64,000 nucleotides of DNA from the NCBI RefSeq assembly GCF_001428845.1, contig NZ_LMIU01000008.1:138556-202555 (forward strand), written 5' to 3'. The stretch's first letter is position 1. Each line of letters starts with the position of its first letter. This document shows positions 9,350 through 17,622 of this stretch, in pieces. The position numbers were made by a program, and so were the translations under genes. Source of the DNA: Achromobacter sp. Root83. Lineage in GTDB: Bacteria; Pseudomonadota; Gammaproteobacteria; Burkholderiales; Burkholderiaceae_B. The notes below the pieces were generated by a model that was not told the DNA's origin, ran no database searches, and worked only from the letters and a program-made list of their open reading frames with translations.

Positions 9350-10116
9350 ATCTTCCGGACCTGCTGCCCGGCGGCACGCCCGCGCTGCTGGCTGCCACCG
9401 TCGCCGTCTTCGTCCTGGCCGGCCTGGTGAAGGGCGTGGTGGGCCTGGGGCTGCCCACTATTTCCATGGCCATGCTGGCGGTGTTCATGGCGCCGGCACA
9501 GGCCGCGGCGCTGCTGATCGTGCCGTCTTTGATCACCAACCTGTGGCAGGCGCGGCCGTGGCCGACGCTGCTGCCGGTATTGCGCCGCATCGGCGGCATG
9601 CAGGCGGGCATCTGCGCGGGCACGGTCGTCGGCGCCTTGTGGCTGGGCGCGCCATCCGGCCAATGGGCTGGCGTCTGCCTGGGACTCGCGCTGGTGGCCT
9701 ATGCCGCATGGGGCCTGTTCGGGTCGCCGCCCAGCGTGCCGACGCGGCACGAGGGCGTGCTGGGCGCCGCGGTCGGCGCGATCACCGGCCTGATCACCGC
9801 GGCCACCGGCGTCTTCGTCATTCCCGCCGTGCCGTACCTGCAGGCGCTGAACCTGGACCGGGACCGGCTCATCCAGGCCATGGGCATTTCCTTCACGGTG
9901 TCTACGGTGGCGTTGGCGGCGGGGCTTTGGCTCAATGGCGAGTACACCGCCGGCGCCGCGGGCGTGTCCGTCCTGATGCTGCTGCCCGCGTTGGCCGGCA
10001 TGGCCCTCGGGCAGTGGCTGCGTGGCAAGCTGTCGGCGCGCACGTTCAAGCTGTGCTTCATGGTCAGCCTGGCCTTGCTGGGCGCGTATCAGGCGGCGCG
10101 CGGCCTGACCGGCTGA
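9346..10116 (+). CDS. TauE/SafE-family membrane transporter
   Basis: 256 residues with about eight hydrophobic segments and the two family signatures near the start of each half: GLVKGVVGLGLPTISMAML and GAITGLITAATGVFVIPAVPYLQ. TauE/SafE proteins move sulfonates, sulfite or organic anions across the inner membrane. The start (ATG at 9346) overlaps the upstream stop by four bases, fixing the reading frame and implying an operon with the Sel1-like gene. The substrate is not evident from the context. Confidence 0.88.
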   Translation: MNLPDLLPGGTPALLAATVAVFVLAGLVKGVVGLGLPTISMAMLAVFMAPAQAAALLIVPSLITNLWQARPWPTLLPVLRRIGGMQAGICAGTVVGALWLGAPSGQWAGVCLGLALVAYAAWGLFGSPPSVPTRHEGVLGAAVGAITGLITAATGVFVIPAVPYLQALNLDRDRLIQAMGISFTVSTVALAAGLWLNGEYTAGAAGVSVLMLLPALAGMALGQWLRGKLSARTFKLCFMVSLALLGAYQAARGLTG

Positions 10117-10138
10117 ACACGCGGGATGGATGCGGCGC

Positions 10139-10957
10139 TTATGCCGCCAGGCGCCGCTCGTCCACAAAGCCGATCGACACGGACATCTCGCGCCAGCGCG
10201 CCAATTCCTGCTGAACCGCCTGGATCTTGCTGCGCGCCTGATCGAAGGAATCGCGGCCCAGAAACAGATGCAGGGGCGCGTACTGCGCCTCGGCCGCGTT
10301 GATCAGGGTCTGCGCCGCCTTGGCCGGGTCGCCGCCCCGCTCCTGCCCCTGCGGATGGCGCGCGGCGAGCTCCGGGCATACGCCCGCCGGCACGCCGGCA
10401 TGCATCGCCCCCGGATACACCAGCGACACGCGGATCCCGAGCGGCGCGGCCTCGGCGGCCAGGGTTTCGGTCAAGCCGCTGACCGCAAACTTGGCCGCGC
10501 TGTAGGCGCCCCATTCGGCGCAACCGCCGTCAAAGCCCAGGATCGACGAGATATTGAACACATGCCCGCTGCGCTGCGCCCGCATGCGCGGCATCACCGC
10601 GCGGATCACGTTCAGCACGCCGAACACATGGGTGTCGAAACTGCCACGCAAGTCCGCGTCGGACAGGCTGTCCAACGCCCCTTGCAGCCCTTGGCCCGCG
10701 CCATTCACCAGCACGTCGACGCCGCCGAAGGCCGCCACCGTGGCGTCCACGGCGCGGCGCACGTTGCGCTCGTCGGCCAGATTGACGGTCAAGGGCAGGA
10801 ACTGGCCCTCCAGCTTGGCGCCCACGGCCTCCAGCAAGGCATCGCCGTCGCGGGCGGTGGCCGCCACCTTGTGCCCCTGTTCCAGCAGCATCTTTACCAG
10901 CACCAGGCCCAGCCCCGTCGACGCGCCCGTCACCAACCAGATTTTTTCGGTATTCAT
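10139..10957 (-). CDS. Short-chain dehydrogenase/reductase (classical SDR)
   Basis: 272 residues. Cofactor motif TGASTGLG at residues 10-17, NGAG at 85-88 (normally NNAG), catalytic Ser138 in NISS, Tyr152 and Lys156 in YSAAK: all catalytic residues are present. The pattern, with an ATARDGDAL segment after the first strand, is that of the NADP-type SDRs often annotated as oxidoreductase/retinol dehydrogenase-like. A strong ribosome-binding run (AAGGGAAGGG) precedes the ATG. It converges on the TauE gene with 22 bases between stops. Substrate unknown. Confidence 0.88.
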   Translation of the reverse strand: MNTEKIWLVTGASTGLGLVLVKMLLEQGHKVAATARDGDALLEAVGAKLEGQFLPLTVNLADERNVRRAVDATVAAFGGVDVLVNGAGQGLQGALDSLSDADLRGSFDTHVFGVLNVIRAVMPRMRAQRSGHVFNISSILGFDGGCAEWGAYSAAKFAVSGLTETLAAEAAPLGIRVSLVYPGAMHAGVPAGVCPELAARHPQGQERGGDPAKAAQTLINAAEAQYAPLHLFLGRDSFDQARSKIQAVQQELARWREMSVSIGFVDERRLAA

Positions 10958-11298
10958 GCGATTCCCTTCCCTTGCTCGCGGCTGCCGGCAAGACGCCAGG
11001 CGGCCCGGCCGGCGCTGGCGGCCTCATCAAGCAGCCCCCGGTCCCGACCCTGGAAAGGATAGTAAGAATCGTGCGCCAGCGCGTACAGGCTCGATCTTGC
11101 GTGAAACCTGCCTATTTCTCCGTCGATGCGGCCGGATGATTTCCGCCCGGGACCGCGCAAGCGCGCCGCCGCCCGGAGCCTCCACGGCGCCGCCGCCGGC
11201 AGACCCGCCCGGAATGGCGGATAATCCGTCTGTTTCCCGCCGCCACGCGCGGCGGATTTTTGCGGGCGCGCCGCGCCCGACTGCATTCGGAGTCAGCT
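10958..11298. other. Intergenic stretch without a supported gene
   Basis: About 340 bases between two divergent starts. It holds the ribosome-binding site of the SDR (left edge) and, at 11247-11276, an 8-bp perfect stem (GCGCGGCG with CGCCGCGC) around a 14-base loop, about 20 bases before the ATG at 11299, which could fold in the leader RNA. A minus-strand open frame (10954-11286) crosses it but has no recognisable domain and ends inside the ribosome-binding region of the SDR, so I do not call it. Confidence 0.5.
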
Positions 11299-11631
11299 AT
11301 GTATCGCGGTATTCAGGCGATCGAACAATTCATGGAATCCATCGGCCTGACCTGGCGACCCGGCTCGACCGAAAGCGCTGAATTGCGCGTCAGCTACCGC
11401 ATCGGCAATACCCGGCCCCTGGGAATCGACCGCACGCTGGTGGAATTCCACTGCGACGCCAAGCGCCCCAAGGTGTGGGTGCCGGAATTCTCGCGCACGA
11501 GTTTTCACCAGTGGTTCGAAGTGCCCTACCAGGACTTCGAGTTCACCCCGGGCGGCTCGATGCTGAAGATCAAGGCCGCCGCCCGCGGCAACGCCCCGCC
11601 CTACAGCGTGGGCATCAAGCCGCTTGCCTGA
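11299..11631 (+). CDS. Conserved-looking hypothetical protein, 110 aa
   Basis: I do not recognise the family. From the ATG at 11299 the protein is 110 residues, soluble, with no signal peptide or membrane segment. It has a regular beta-rich pattern (ELRVSYRIGN, LVEFHCDAKRPKVWVPE, WFEVPYQDFEFTPGG) and several aromatic residues, which looks like a small folded domain. Codon use matches the neighbours. The stop codon lies inside a 34-base tandem duplication. Confidence 0.6.
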   Translation: MYRGIQAIEQFMESIGLTWRPGSTESAELRVSYRIGNTRPLGIDRTLVEFHCDAKRPKVWVPEFSRTSFHQWFEVPYQDFEFTPGGSMLKIKAAARGNAPPYSVGIKPLA

Positions 11632-11694
11632 GCCCGCGCGGCGGCCTCTCAAGCCGCACGCCTGAGCCCCTGCGGCGGCCTCTCAAGCCGCACG
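11627..11694 (+). repeat. Two-copy 34-base tandem repeat over a stop codon
   Basis: Units 11627-11660 and 11661-11694 are adjacent and differ at only two positions. Each begins CCTGAGCCC and ends CAAGCCGCACG, and each contains the small inverted repeat GCGGC...GCCGC (loop of 7), so the duplication doubles a terminator-like hairpin. The first copy carries the real TGA stop of the 110-aa gene (11629-11631). Directly after it, CGCCGGG-A-CCCGGCG forms a further 7-bp dyad before the convergent GNAT gene. Confidence 0.85.
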
Positions 11695-11708
11695 CCGGGA
11701 CCCGGCGG

Positions 11709-12245
11709 TCACAGCGCCTTGTACATGATCGTCGTTCCGTCCAGCTTGGCCGCGTCGAACGGATCGCGGCTGAACCCCGGGATCACTCCCACCGTCCGGT
11801 AGCCCAGCGACGTGTACAGGGGTTCGGCGCTATCGCCCGTGCGCGTATCCAGCGTGATCAGGCTGCGGCCCAGCCGCGCCGCCATGGCGTGCGCTTCTAG
11901 CAGCAGCCGGCGGGCGATGCCCCGGCGGCGCAAGTCCGGATGCACCAGCAGCTTGCGCACCTCGGCCCGATGGGGCTGATTGGGCGGCGTGTCGGTGTCG
12001 AGCTGCACCGAACCGGCGATCCGCCCTTCGTGGCAAGCCACCCACAGATGCAGCGTACCGCCAGCCACCGCTGGCAATACCTTGCCCCGCCAGTAGGCTT
12101 GCGCGTCCTCTTGCGAGTACGGCAGGACAAAGCTGACGCTGGCGCCCCCGTGCACGCACGCGTGCAGCAAGCGGCCCAGTTCGGGCAGGCGGGACGCGGC
12201 GGTGTCCGCCGACAGAAGCGTCAATTCAAGGTTTGCGGGCGACAT
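11709..12245 (-). CDS. GNAT-family N-acetyltransferase
   Basis: 178 residues from the ATG at 12245. The acetyl-CoA site is clear: LLVHPDLRRRGIARRLL fits the GNAT motif A (R/Q-x-x-G-x-G/A), followed by the late strand LYTSLGYRTVGVIPGFS. The acceptor is unknown; single GNATs next to regulators often modify small amines or antibiotics. It begins 7 bases after the stop of the XRE-cupin regulator, so the two form an operon. Confidence 0.85.
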   Translation of the reverse strand: MSPANLELTLLSADTAASRLPELGRLLHACVHGGASVSFVLPYSQEDAQAYWRGKVLPAVAGGTLHLWVACHEGRIAGSVQLDTDTPPNQPHRAEVRKLLVHPDLRRRGIARRLLLEAHAMAARLGRSLITLDTRTGDSAEPLYTSLGYRTVGVIPGFSRDPFDAAKLDGTTIMYKAL

Positions 12246-12252
12246 GGTGGAC

Positions 12253-12825
12253 TCAGACGATGAAAAGCAGATAACGGGCGCCGCTGTGCGGCGGGGTGAC
12301 GAAGGCGCTGGCGCCAAACAATTGGTAGCGCAGGCAGTCGCCCGGAAGCAGGCCGTAGGCGTGGCCGTCCACGGTGATGGACAGTTCGCCCTCCAGCATC
12401 AACAGATGGTGTTCCAGCCCGGGGCGCGGCGGCTGGTCGTACGCGATGCTGGCGTTTGCGGCCAGTTCGCAGGCCAGCACCTCGCCCGCCAGCCGTTGAG
12501 CCGGCGGCGACACCGAGCGGCGCCGGAAGCCCACGCTGTCGTCCACCCAGACGGCCTGGGCGCGTTCGGGCACCCAGGCGGCGAAGTCGTCCTCCACCAT
12601 GAGCATCAGGCGCGACATGGTCAGCCCATGGGCGGCGCACAACTTGCCCAGCACGCTGGCGGTGGGGCTGACCTCGGCATTTTCCAGGCGCGACAGCGTC
12701 GCGCGGCTGACGCCGGCGCGGCCGGCCAGATCGTCCAGCGACCAGCCGCGGTCCTGGCGCAGGGTCTTGAGCCGGGCGGCGATGCGGCGGTCCAGGTCGG
12801 GATCGGGTGCTGGGATGGTTTCCAT
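12253..12825 (-). CDS. XRE-family regulator with C-terminal cupin domain
   Basis: 190 residues. Helix-turn-helix of the XRE type at about 15-70 (LKTLRQDRGWSLDDLAGRAG, ATLSRLENAEVSPTASVLGK), then a cupin domain at about 110-190 (PGLEHHLLMLEGELSITVDG, YGLLPGDCLRYQLFG). XRE-cupin proteins are small-molecule-sensing repressors or activators of catabolic and polyamine genes. It heads a two-gene operon with the GNAT gene. A strong promoter lies so close upstream that the transcript may have almost no leader. Confidence 0.9.
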   Translation of the reverse strand: METIPAPDPDLDRRIAARLKTLRQDRGWSLDDLAGRAGVSRATLSRLENAEVSPTASVLGKLCAAHGLTMSRLMLMVEDDFAAWVPERAQAVWVDDSVGFRRRSVSPPAQRLAGEVLACELAANASIAYDQPPRPGLEHHLLMLEGELSITVDGHAYGLLPGDCLRYQLFGASAFVTPPHSGARYLLFIV

Positions 12826-12832
12826 ATAAGGG

Positions 12833-12861
12833 AATTTATCTCATATTTGAAATTCTATCAA
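12833..12861 (-). promoter_or_regulatory. Sigma70-like promoter of the XRE-cupin/GNAT operon
   Basis: On the minus strand TTGATA (12856-12861) and TAAATT (12833-12838) are separated by exactly 17 bases. The start codon is at 12823-12825, so transcription starting about 7 bases after the -10 box would begin at or within a base or two of the ATG. The surrounding sequence is unusually AT-rich for the window. Confidence 0.55.
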
Positions 12862-12944
12862 TGCGCGTAGCCTCCCGATACCCGATACAGGCGGCAACCA
12901 AAACGCACCCCGTCATCCGCCCCGGATTCGGCACAATACGGGTC

Positions 12945-14486
12945 ATGCAAATGGCCAAGCCCCTATTCATGACCACCCTCTGCGCATTTCTGACTGGCTG
13001 TTCCCTGCCCGCGCTGGACGGGCGCAGCGTGTCTCATGCGCTGACTCCCGAAGAATCGCTCGCCACGCCGCTGGGCCAGGCCATCGCCCCGCTGGCGGCG
13101 GCCCACCCTGGCGAATCCGGCATCCACGCGCTGTCCGACCCCTACGACGCTTTCGCCGCGCGCATGATGCTGGCGCGCGCGGCCGAACGCAGCCTGGATG
13201 TGCAGTACTACATCTGGCATGGCGACATGACAGGCACCATGCTGCTGGAGGCGCTGCACGAGGCGGCCGACCGCGGAGTGCGCATCCGCCTGCTGCTGGA
13301 TGACAATGGCACCGCCGGGCTGGACCAGGTCCTGTCCGCGCTGAACGGGCATCCGAACATAGAGGTGCGCCTGTACAACCCCTTCGTGCTGCGCTGGCCC
13401 AAACCGCTGGGCTACGTGACGGACTTCAGCCGCCTGAACCACCGCATGCACAACAAGTCCTTCACCGCGGACAACCAGGCCACCATCATCGGCGGCCGCA
13501 ACATCGGCGACGAGTACTTCGGCGCGGCCAGCGGCGTGCTCTTCACGGACCTGGATGTGCTGGCCATCGGCGCGGCGGTCAACGACGTATCCGCGGATTT
13601 CGACCGCTACTGGGCCAGCGATTCCGCCTATCCGGTGGACCGGCTGCTCAAGAAAACCGCGCCCAACGAACTCGACGAACTGGAAATCGACGCCGCCAAT
13701 GTGGAACGGTCGCCCGAAGCCGCCGCCTATGCCGAAGCCCTGCGCAAGCTGCCCTTCATCCAGCAACTGCTGCGCGGCGAGCTGACCCTGGAATGGGCGC
13801 GGACGCGCATGGTCAGCGACGATCCGCGCAAAACGCTGGGCACGGCCCCGCGCGAAGCGATGGTGCCGCATCAGCTCCACGAAATTCTGGGCGTGCCCGC
13901 GGCCGACCTGGCGCTGGTCTCGCCCTACTTCGTGCCCACCTCGGCCGGCACGCAAGCGTTCGCGAAGATGGCGCGAAACGGCGTCAAGGTTAGCGTGCTG
14001 ACCAACGCCCTGGAAGCCACCGACGTGGCGGCGGTGCATTCCGGCTATGCAAAACGCCGCAAGGACTTGCTGGCCGCGGGCGTGGATCTGTTCGAGATGA
14101 AGCGCATGGCGCATCGCGCCGAACGCAACAAGAGCATGGGCCCCTTCGGCAGCTCGGGCTCCAGCCTGCACGCCAAGACCTTCGCGGTGGACGGCCAGCG
14201 CGTCTTCGTGGGCTCGTTCAACTTCGATCCACGCTCGGCCAGGCTGAACACCGAACTGGGCTTCGTGATCGACAGCCCCGCCCTGGCGCGGCATATCGCG
14301 GACGCGTTCGAGCAGGAGATGCCCAGAACGGCCTACCGGGTCCGCCTGGACGACATGGGCCGGCTCTACTGGCTGGAAGAGCGCGACGGCAAGACCATCC
14401 GCCACGACACGGAGCCCGGCGCCAGCTTGTGGCAGCGGCTGTCGGTGTGGTTCGTATCGCTGCTGCCGCTGGAACCGCTGCTATAG
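12945..14486 (+). CDS. Phospholipase D-superfamily lipoprotein (cardiolipin synthase C-like)
   Basis: 513 residues. The N-terminus is a lipoprotein signal with lipobox LTGC (Cys19). Two HKD catalytic motifs are complete: His169-x-Lys171-x4-Asp176 (HNKSFTADN) and His409-x-Lys411-x4-Asp416 (HAKTFAVDG). Length and layout match the ClsC/YmdC group of phosphatidyl transferases, which make cardiolipin from two phospholipids. The lipobox places it on the periplasmic face or outer membrane. An ATG six bases downstream (12951) is an alternative start. Transcribed away from the XRE-cupin gene. Substrate by family only. Confidence 0.85.
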   Translation: MQMAKPLFMTTLCAFLTGCSLPALDGRSVSHALTPEESLATPLGQAIAPLAAAHPGESGIHALSDPYDAFAARMMLARAAERSLDVQYYIWHGDMTGTMLLEALHEAADRGVRIRLLLDDNGTAGLDQVLSALNGHPNIEVRLYNPFVLRWPKPLGYVTDFSRLNHRMHNKSFTADNQATIIGGRNIGDEYFGAASGVLFTDLDVLAIGAAVNDVSADFDRYWASDSAYPVDRLLKKTAPNELDELEIDAANVERSPEAAAYAEALRKLPFIQQLLRGELTLEWARTRMVSDDPRKTLGTAPREAMVPHQLHEILGVPAADLALVSPYFVPTSAGTQAFAKMARNGVKVSVLTNALEATDVAAVHSGYAKRRKDLLAAGVDLFEMKRMAHRAERNKSMGPFGSSGSSLHAKTFAVDGQRVFVGSFNFDPRSARLNTELGFVIDSPALARHIADAFEQEMPRTAYRVRLDDMGRLYWLEERDGKTIRHDTEPGASLWQRLSVWFVSLLPLEPLL

Positions 14487-14568
14487 GCCAGGCGCAACAA
14501 GCGGAGTGGCGGACCCGCGCGCCGGGCGTAGACTGGACATTACGCCTTCCCCCTTGCCCCTTGCGACC

Positions 14569-15282
14569 ATGAATCTCCCGCCCATCGACGCCGCGCTGAG
14601 CCAGCGGAACTGGACCGACACGGCCGCCGCGCTCGACGCGCACGGCAACGCCGTCCTGCCCGGACTGCTGTCCCCCCCCGAATGCGCGGCCTTCGCCGGC
14701 GCCTACATGGCCGACGGCCGCTACCGCAGCCGGGTGGTGATGGCCCGTCACGGCTTTGGCCGGGGCGAATACAAGTATTTTTGCTACCCCCTGCCCAGCC
14801 TGTTGCAGCGCCTGCGCGGCGCGCTGTATCCGCATCTGGCGCCGATCGCCAACCGCTGGAACCGGCAGATGGGCATCGCGGTCAGCTACCCCGAGGATCA
14901 CGCCGCCTTCCTGGCCCGCTGCCACGCGGCCGGCCAGCAGCGGCCCACGCCGCTGATCCTCCAGTACGGACCCGGCGACTACAACTGCCTGCATCAGGAC
15001 CTTTATGGCGAACACGTGTTTCCCCTGCAGGTGGCGGTGCTGCTGTCGCGGCCCGGCGTGGATTTCACCGGCGGCGAATTCGTCATGACGGAGACCGGCA
15101 GCCGCGAACAGCGCGCCGACGTGCTGCCCTTGCAGCAGGGCGATGCACTGGTTTTCACCGTCCACCAGCGCCCCGTGCCCGGCGTGCGCGGCTGGCGCAA
15201 GGCGGCCATGCGGCACGGGGTCAGCGAATTGCGCACGGGCTGCCGCCATACGCTGGGCATCATCTTCCATGACGCGCTCTGA
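14569..15282 (+). CDS. 2-oxoglutarate/Fe(II)-dependent oxygenase, prolyl-hydroxylase-like fold
   Basis: 237 residues. The iron site is visible: His142-x-Asp144 in LHQDLYGEHVFPLQ, a distal His (most likely His216 in MRHGVS, alternatively His199 in VHQRPV) and the 2-oxoglutarate-binding Arg226 ten residues after His216. The central GVDFTGGEFVMTE strand is typical of this bacterial group. The substrate is unknown; the gene ends one base before the most likely alkB start, so a role in the alkylation response is possible (inference from coupling). A degenerate paralogue lies at 23544. Confidence 0.85.
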   Translation: MNLPPIDAALSQRNWTDTAAALDAHGNAVLPGLLSPPECAAFAGAYMADGRYRSRVVMARHGFGRGEYKYFCYPLPSLLQRLRGALYPHLAPIANRWNRQMGIAVSYPEDHAAFLARCHAAGQQRPTPLILQYGPGDYNCLHQDLYGEHVFPLQVAVLLSRPGVDFTGGEFVMTETGSREQRADVLPLQQGDALVFTVHQRPVPGVRGWRKAAMRHGVSELRTGCRHTLGIIFHDAL

Positions 15283-15283
15283 C

Positions 15284-15943
15284 ATGGCCCCGAACCTGGA
15301 TCTCTTCGGCGGCGACGCCCCCCCGCAGCAAGGCCGCCTGGTGCTGGGCGCGCAGTCCGTGGTGCTGCGCGGCTACGCGCTGCCCATGGTCGCCGACCTG
15401 CTGGCCGGTGTGGACGCCGTGACCGCGCAGGCGCCCTTCCGCCACATGGACACGCCCGGGGGCTACACCATGTCGGTGGCGTTGACGAATTGCGGCGAGC
15501 TGGGCTGGACGACCGATGCGCGGGGCTATCGCTACAGCCGCATCGATCCGCTGTCGGACCGGCCCTGGCCGGCCATGCCAGAGGCCTTCGGCCAGTTAGC
15601 GCGGGACGCCGCGGCCGCCGCCGGCTTTCCCGGATTTTCGCCGGACGCCTGCCTGGTCAACCGCTACGAACCGGGTTCGCGCCTGTCGCTGCATCAGGAC
15701 AAGAACGAGCGCGATTACAACGCGCCCATCGTGTCCGTATCGCTGGGGATGCCGGCCATCTTCCTGTTCGGCGGCGACAACCGCGCGGACAAGGCCGCGC
15801 GGGTGCCGGTCTTTCACGGCGACGTGGTCGTCTGGGGCGGCGTGGACCGGCTGCGCTATCACGGCGTAATGCCCTTGAAGGACCTGCCGCATCCGAGGCT
15901 GGGCAGCCAGCGCATCAATTTCACGCTGCGCAAGGCGGGCTGA
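15284..15943 (+). CDS. alkB: AlkB, oxidative DNA/RNA demethylase
   Basis: 219 residues, collinear with E. coli AlkB: PFRHMDTPGGYTMSVALTNCG, the iron ligands His137-x-Asp139 (LHQDKNE) and His193 (YHG), and the 2-oxoglutarate arginines Arg210 and Arg216 near the C-terminus. It removes 1-methyladenine and 3-methylcytosine lesions. The ATG at 15284 lies one base after the upstream stop; an in-frame ATG at 15269 would add five residues and overlap that gene. No ada gene is nearby, so induction by Ada is not shown. The stop codon sits in the loop of a perfect hairpin. Confidence 0.95.
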   Translation: MAPNLDLFGGDAPPQQGRLVLGAQSVVLRGYALPMVADLLAGVDAVTAQAPFRHMDTPGGYTMSVALTNCGELGWTTDARGYRYSRIDPLSDRPWPAMPEAFGQLARDAAAAAGFPGFSPDACLVNRYEPGSRLSLHQDKNERDYNAPIVSVSLGMPAIFLFGGDNRADKAARVPVFHGDVVVWGGVDRLRYHGVMPLKDLPHPRLGSQRINFTLRKAG

Positions 15944-15957
15944 GCGCCCGCCTTGCG
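15929..15957 (+). terminator. Perfect 12-bp hairpin at the alkB stop
   Basis: Arms 15929-15940 (CGCAAGGCGGGC) and 15946-15957 (GCCCGCCTTGCG) are exact complements. The 5-base loop holds the TGA stop. There is no long U-tract after it, so it may act as an imperfect or bidirectional terminator between alkB and the convergent AhpD-like gene. Confidence 0.55.
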
Positions 15958-15988
15958 TTGCGGGCCAGCGCGCCCGGCCCGCGTCCGC

Positions 15989-16531
15989 TCACACGGCGCG
16001 AAGTTGCACGCGGGGAAAATCGACCGGCACGTCGAACGCCACGTTCACGTAGTTCGTGAAGAGATTCAACGCCACATGCGCCAGGATCTCGACGGTCTGC
16101 TCATCGTTGAATCCCGCCGAGCGCAGCGCCGCCACGTCGGCATCGCCCACCTGGCCATGCTGGCGCACCAGCTTCAGCGCAAAGTCCAGCGCGGCGGCGG
16201 TTTGCGGATCGTCGGCCCGGCCAGCCTGCGCCGCGGCCATCTGCTCGGCGCTGGCGCCGGCCTTCCTGCCCAGCGCCGTGTGCGCGGCCAGGCAGTATTC
16301 GCAACGGTTGCTGTCGGCCACGGCCACCGCGATCTTCTCGGTCAGGGCGGCCGGCAGTACGCCGCCGCCCAGGGCGCCGAACGCGCCCCACATGCTCTTC
16401 AGGGCGGCCGGCGAATTCGCCACGGCGCGGAACATATTGGGCGTCGCGCCGAAGGCGCCATGGATCTGGTCGAGCACGCCCTTGCTGGCGGCCGGGGCGG
16501 AGGAGGTGTCGATAAGGGGTATGCGGGACAT
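15989..16531 (-). CDS. Carboxymuconolactone decarboxylase/AhpD-like peroxidase-family protein
   Basis: 180 residues. The redox motif CEYCLAAH (C-x-x-C-x-x-x-H) followed by TALGRKAG is the AhpD/CMD signature; the two cysteines and the histidine form the alkylhydroperoxidase relay in the family. The layout (short N-terminal arm with DQIHGAFGATPNMFRAVAN, then the CMD core) fits the peroxidase-related group. Cytosolic. It is divergent from an AraC regulator at 16661 with 129 bases between starts, which likely controls it. Confidence 0.88.
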   Translation of the reverse strand: MSRIPLIDTSSAPAASKGVLDQIHGAFGATPNMFRAVANSPAALKSMWGAFGALGGGVLPAALTEKIAVAVADSNRCEYCLAAHTALGRKAGASAEQMAAAQAGRADDPQTAAALDFALKLVRQHGQVGDADVAALRSAGFNDEQTVEILAHVALNLFTNYVNVAFDVPVDFPRVQLRAV

Positions 16532-16660
16532 GATGTTTCCTTTAAGAGAGTAGGGAAAGGGACTGGGCGGTTGCCGTCTGCCTTTGCGCCAGTATGTCCG
16601 CGGCTGGAGGTATATTGGCTACCTTACGTCCACTATTCATACCTATTCGTCCATATCGCC

Positions 16661-17524
16661 ATGACGAGTCCCATCGATCGCCTGTCCGCCCTGCTGGAGC
16701 GGTTTCGCGTGCGCGCGCAGTTGTTCCATGCGGGGCCGCTGTGCGGGCTGAACCGTTTTTCCCCCGAACCCGGGCGCGGCTTTCTGCACGTGCTGCGCCG
16801 TGGCGAAATGGAGGTCGCGCACCGTCCTGGCAGCGGGCTGCCCCGGCGGCTGCGCATCGCCGAACCCACCCTGCTCTTCTACCCGCGCGCGGTGCACCAT
16901 GAGTTCCACAATCCGCCACAGGACGGCTCGGACTTCACCTGCGCGACGCTGCACTTCGATGGCGGCAACCGCCATCCGCTGGTGCGTGCGCTGCCGCCCC
17001 TGATCGCGCTGCCGCTGGCGCGCGTCGACGGCCTGGAACAGGCCCTGGCGCTGCTGTTCGCCGAAACGGAACAGGTGCGTTGCGGGCAGCGCCTGCTGGC
17101 GGACCGCTTGTTCGAAGTCGTGCTGATCCAACTGCTGCGCTGGCTGATCGATCACGCCGACGAGGCCGGCGTCCAGGTCGGCGTGATGACGGGCTTGTCG
17201 GAACCTCGCCTGGCGCGCGCGCTGACCGCCATGCACGAGGCGCCCGGAGAGCCCTGGACGCTTGCCGCGCTGGCGGCGCGGGCGGGCATGTCGCGCAGCG
17301 CATTCGCCGCCGCCTTCAAGGACGTGGTGGGCCAGCCGCCGGCCGACTACCTGGCGGACTGGCGCCTGACGCTGGCCCAGGCGCGCCTGCAGGAAGGCCT
17401 TGCCGTCAAGACGATTGCCGCGGAGCTGGGCTATGCGAACGCCTCGGCCCTGTCGCGCGTGTTCAGCCAGAAAATGGGCGCATCGCCGAGGCAATGGCTG
17501 GACCGCCAGGACGCAACATCCTGA
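16661..17524 (+). CDS. AraC-family regulator (AraC_binding/cupin_6 type)
   Basis: 287 residues from the ATG at 16661. The N-terminal part (LFYPRAVHHEFHNPPQ, CATLHFDGG) is a cupin_6-type sensor domain and the C-terminal 100 residues hold two helix-turn-helix units (WTLAALAARAGMSRSAFAAA; VKTIAAELGYANASALSRVF). This group commonly sits divergent from AhpD-like, quinone-reductase or SDR genes and responds to electrophiles or oxidants. The short T-rich gap has a repeated CTATTC (10-base spacing) just before the start, which could be a binding site. Confidence 0.88.
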   Translation: MTSPIDRLSALLERFRVRAQLFHAGPLCGLNRFSPEPGRGFLHVLRRGEMEVAHRPGSGLPRRLRIAEPTLLFYPRAVHHEFHNPPQDGSDFTCATLHFDGGNRHPLVRALPPLIALPLARVDGLEQALALLFAETEQVRCGQRLLADRLFEVVLIQLLRWLIDHADEAGVQVGVMTGLSEPRLARALTAMHEAPGEPWTLAALAARAGMSRSAFAAAFKDVVGQPPADYLADWRLTLAQARLQEGLAVKTIAAELGYANASALSRVFSQKMGASPRQWLDRQDATS

Positions 17525-17622
17525 CCGCGCCGCCCATCCCGCATGAGGGTTCCCCGCGTCTGGCGGCCCGGACCGGGCGGCCCTACTATTGCGCACCTCC
17601 ACGCCTCGCCCGCTCAGCCCCC

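Noticed and set aside
10954-11286. Minus-strand open frame of 110 codons upstream of the SDR
   Set aside because: No recognisable domain, low-complexity Arg/Gly/Ala composition in its first half, and it would end over the SDR ribosome-binding site.
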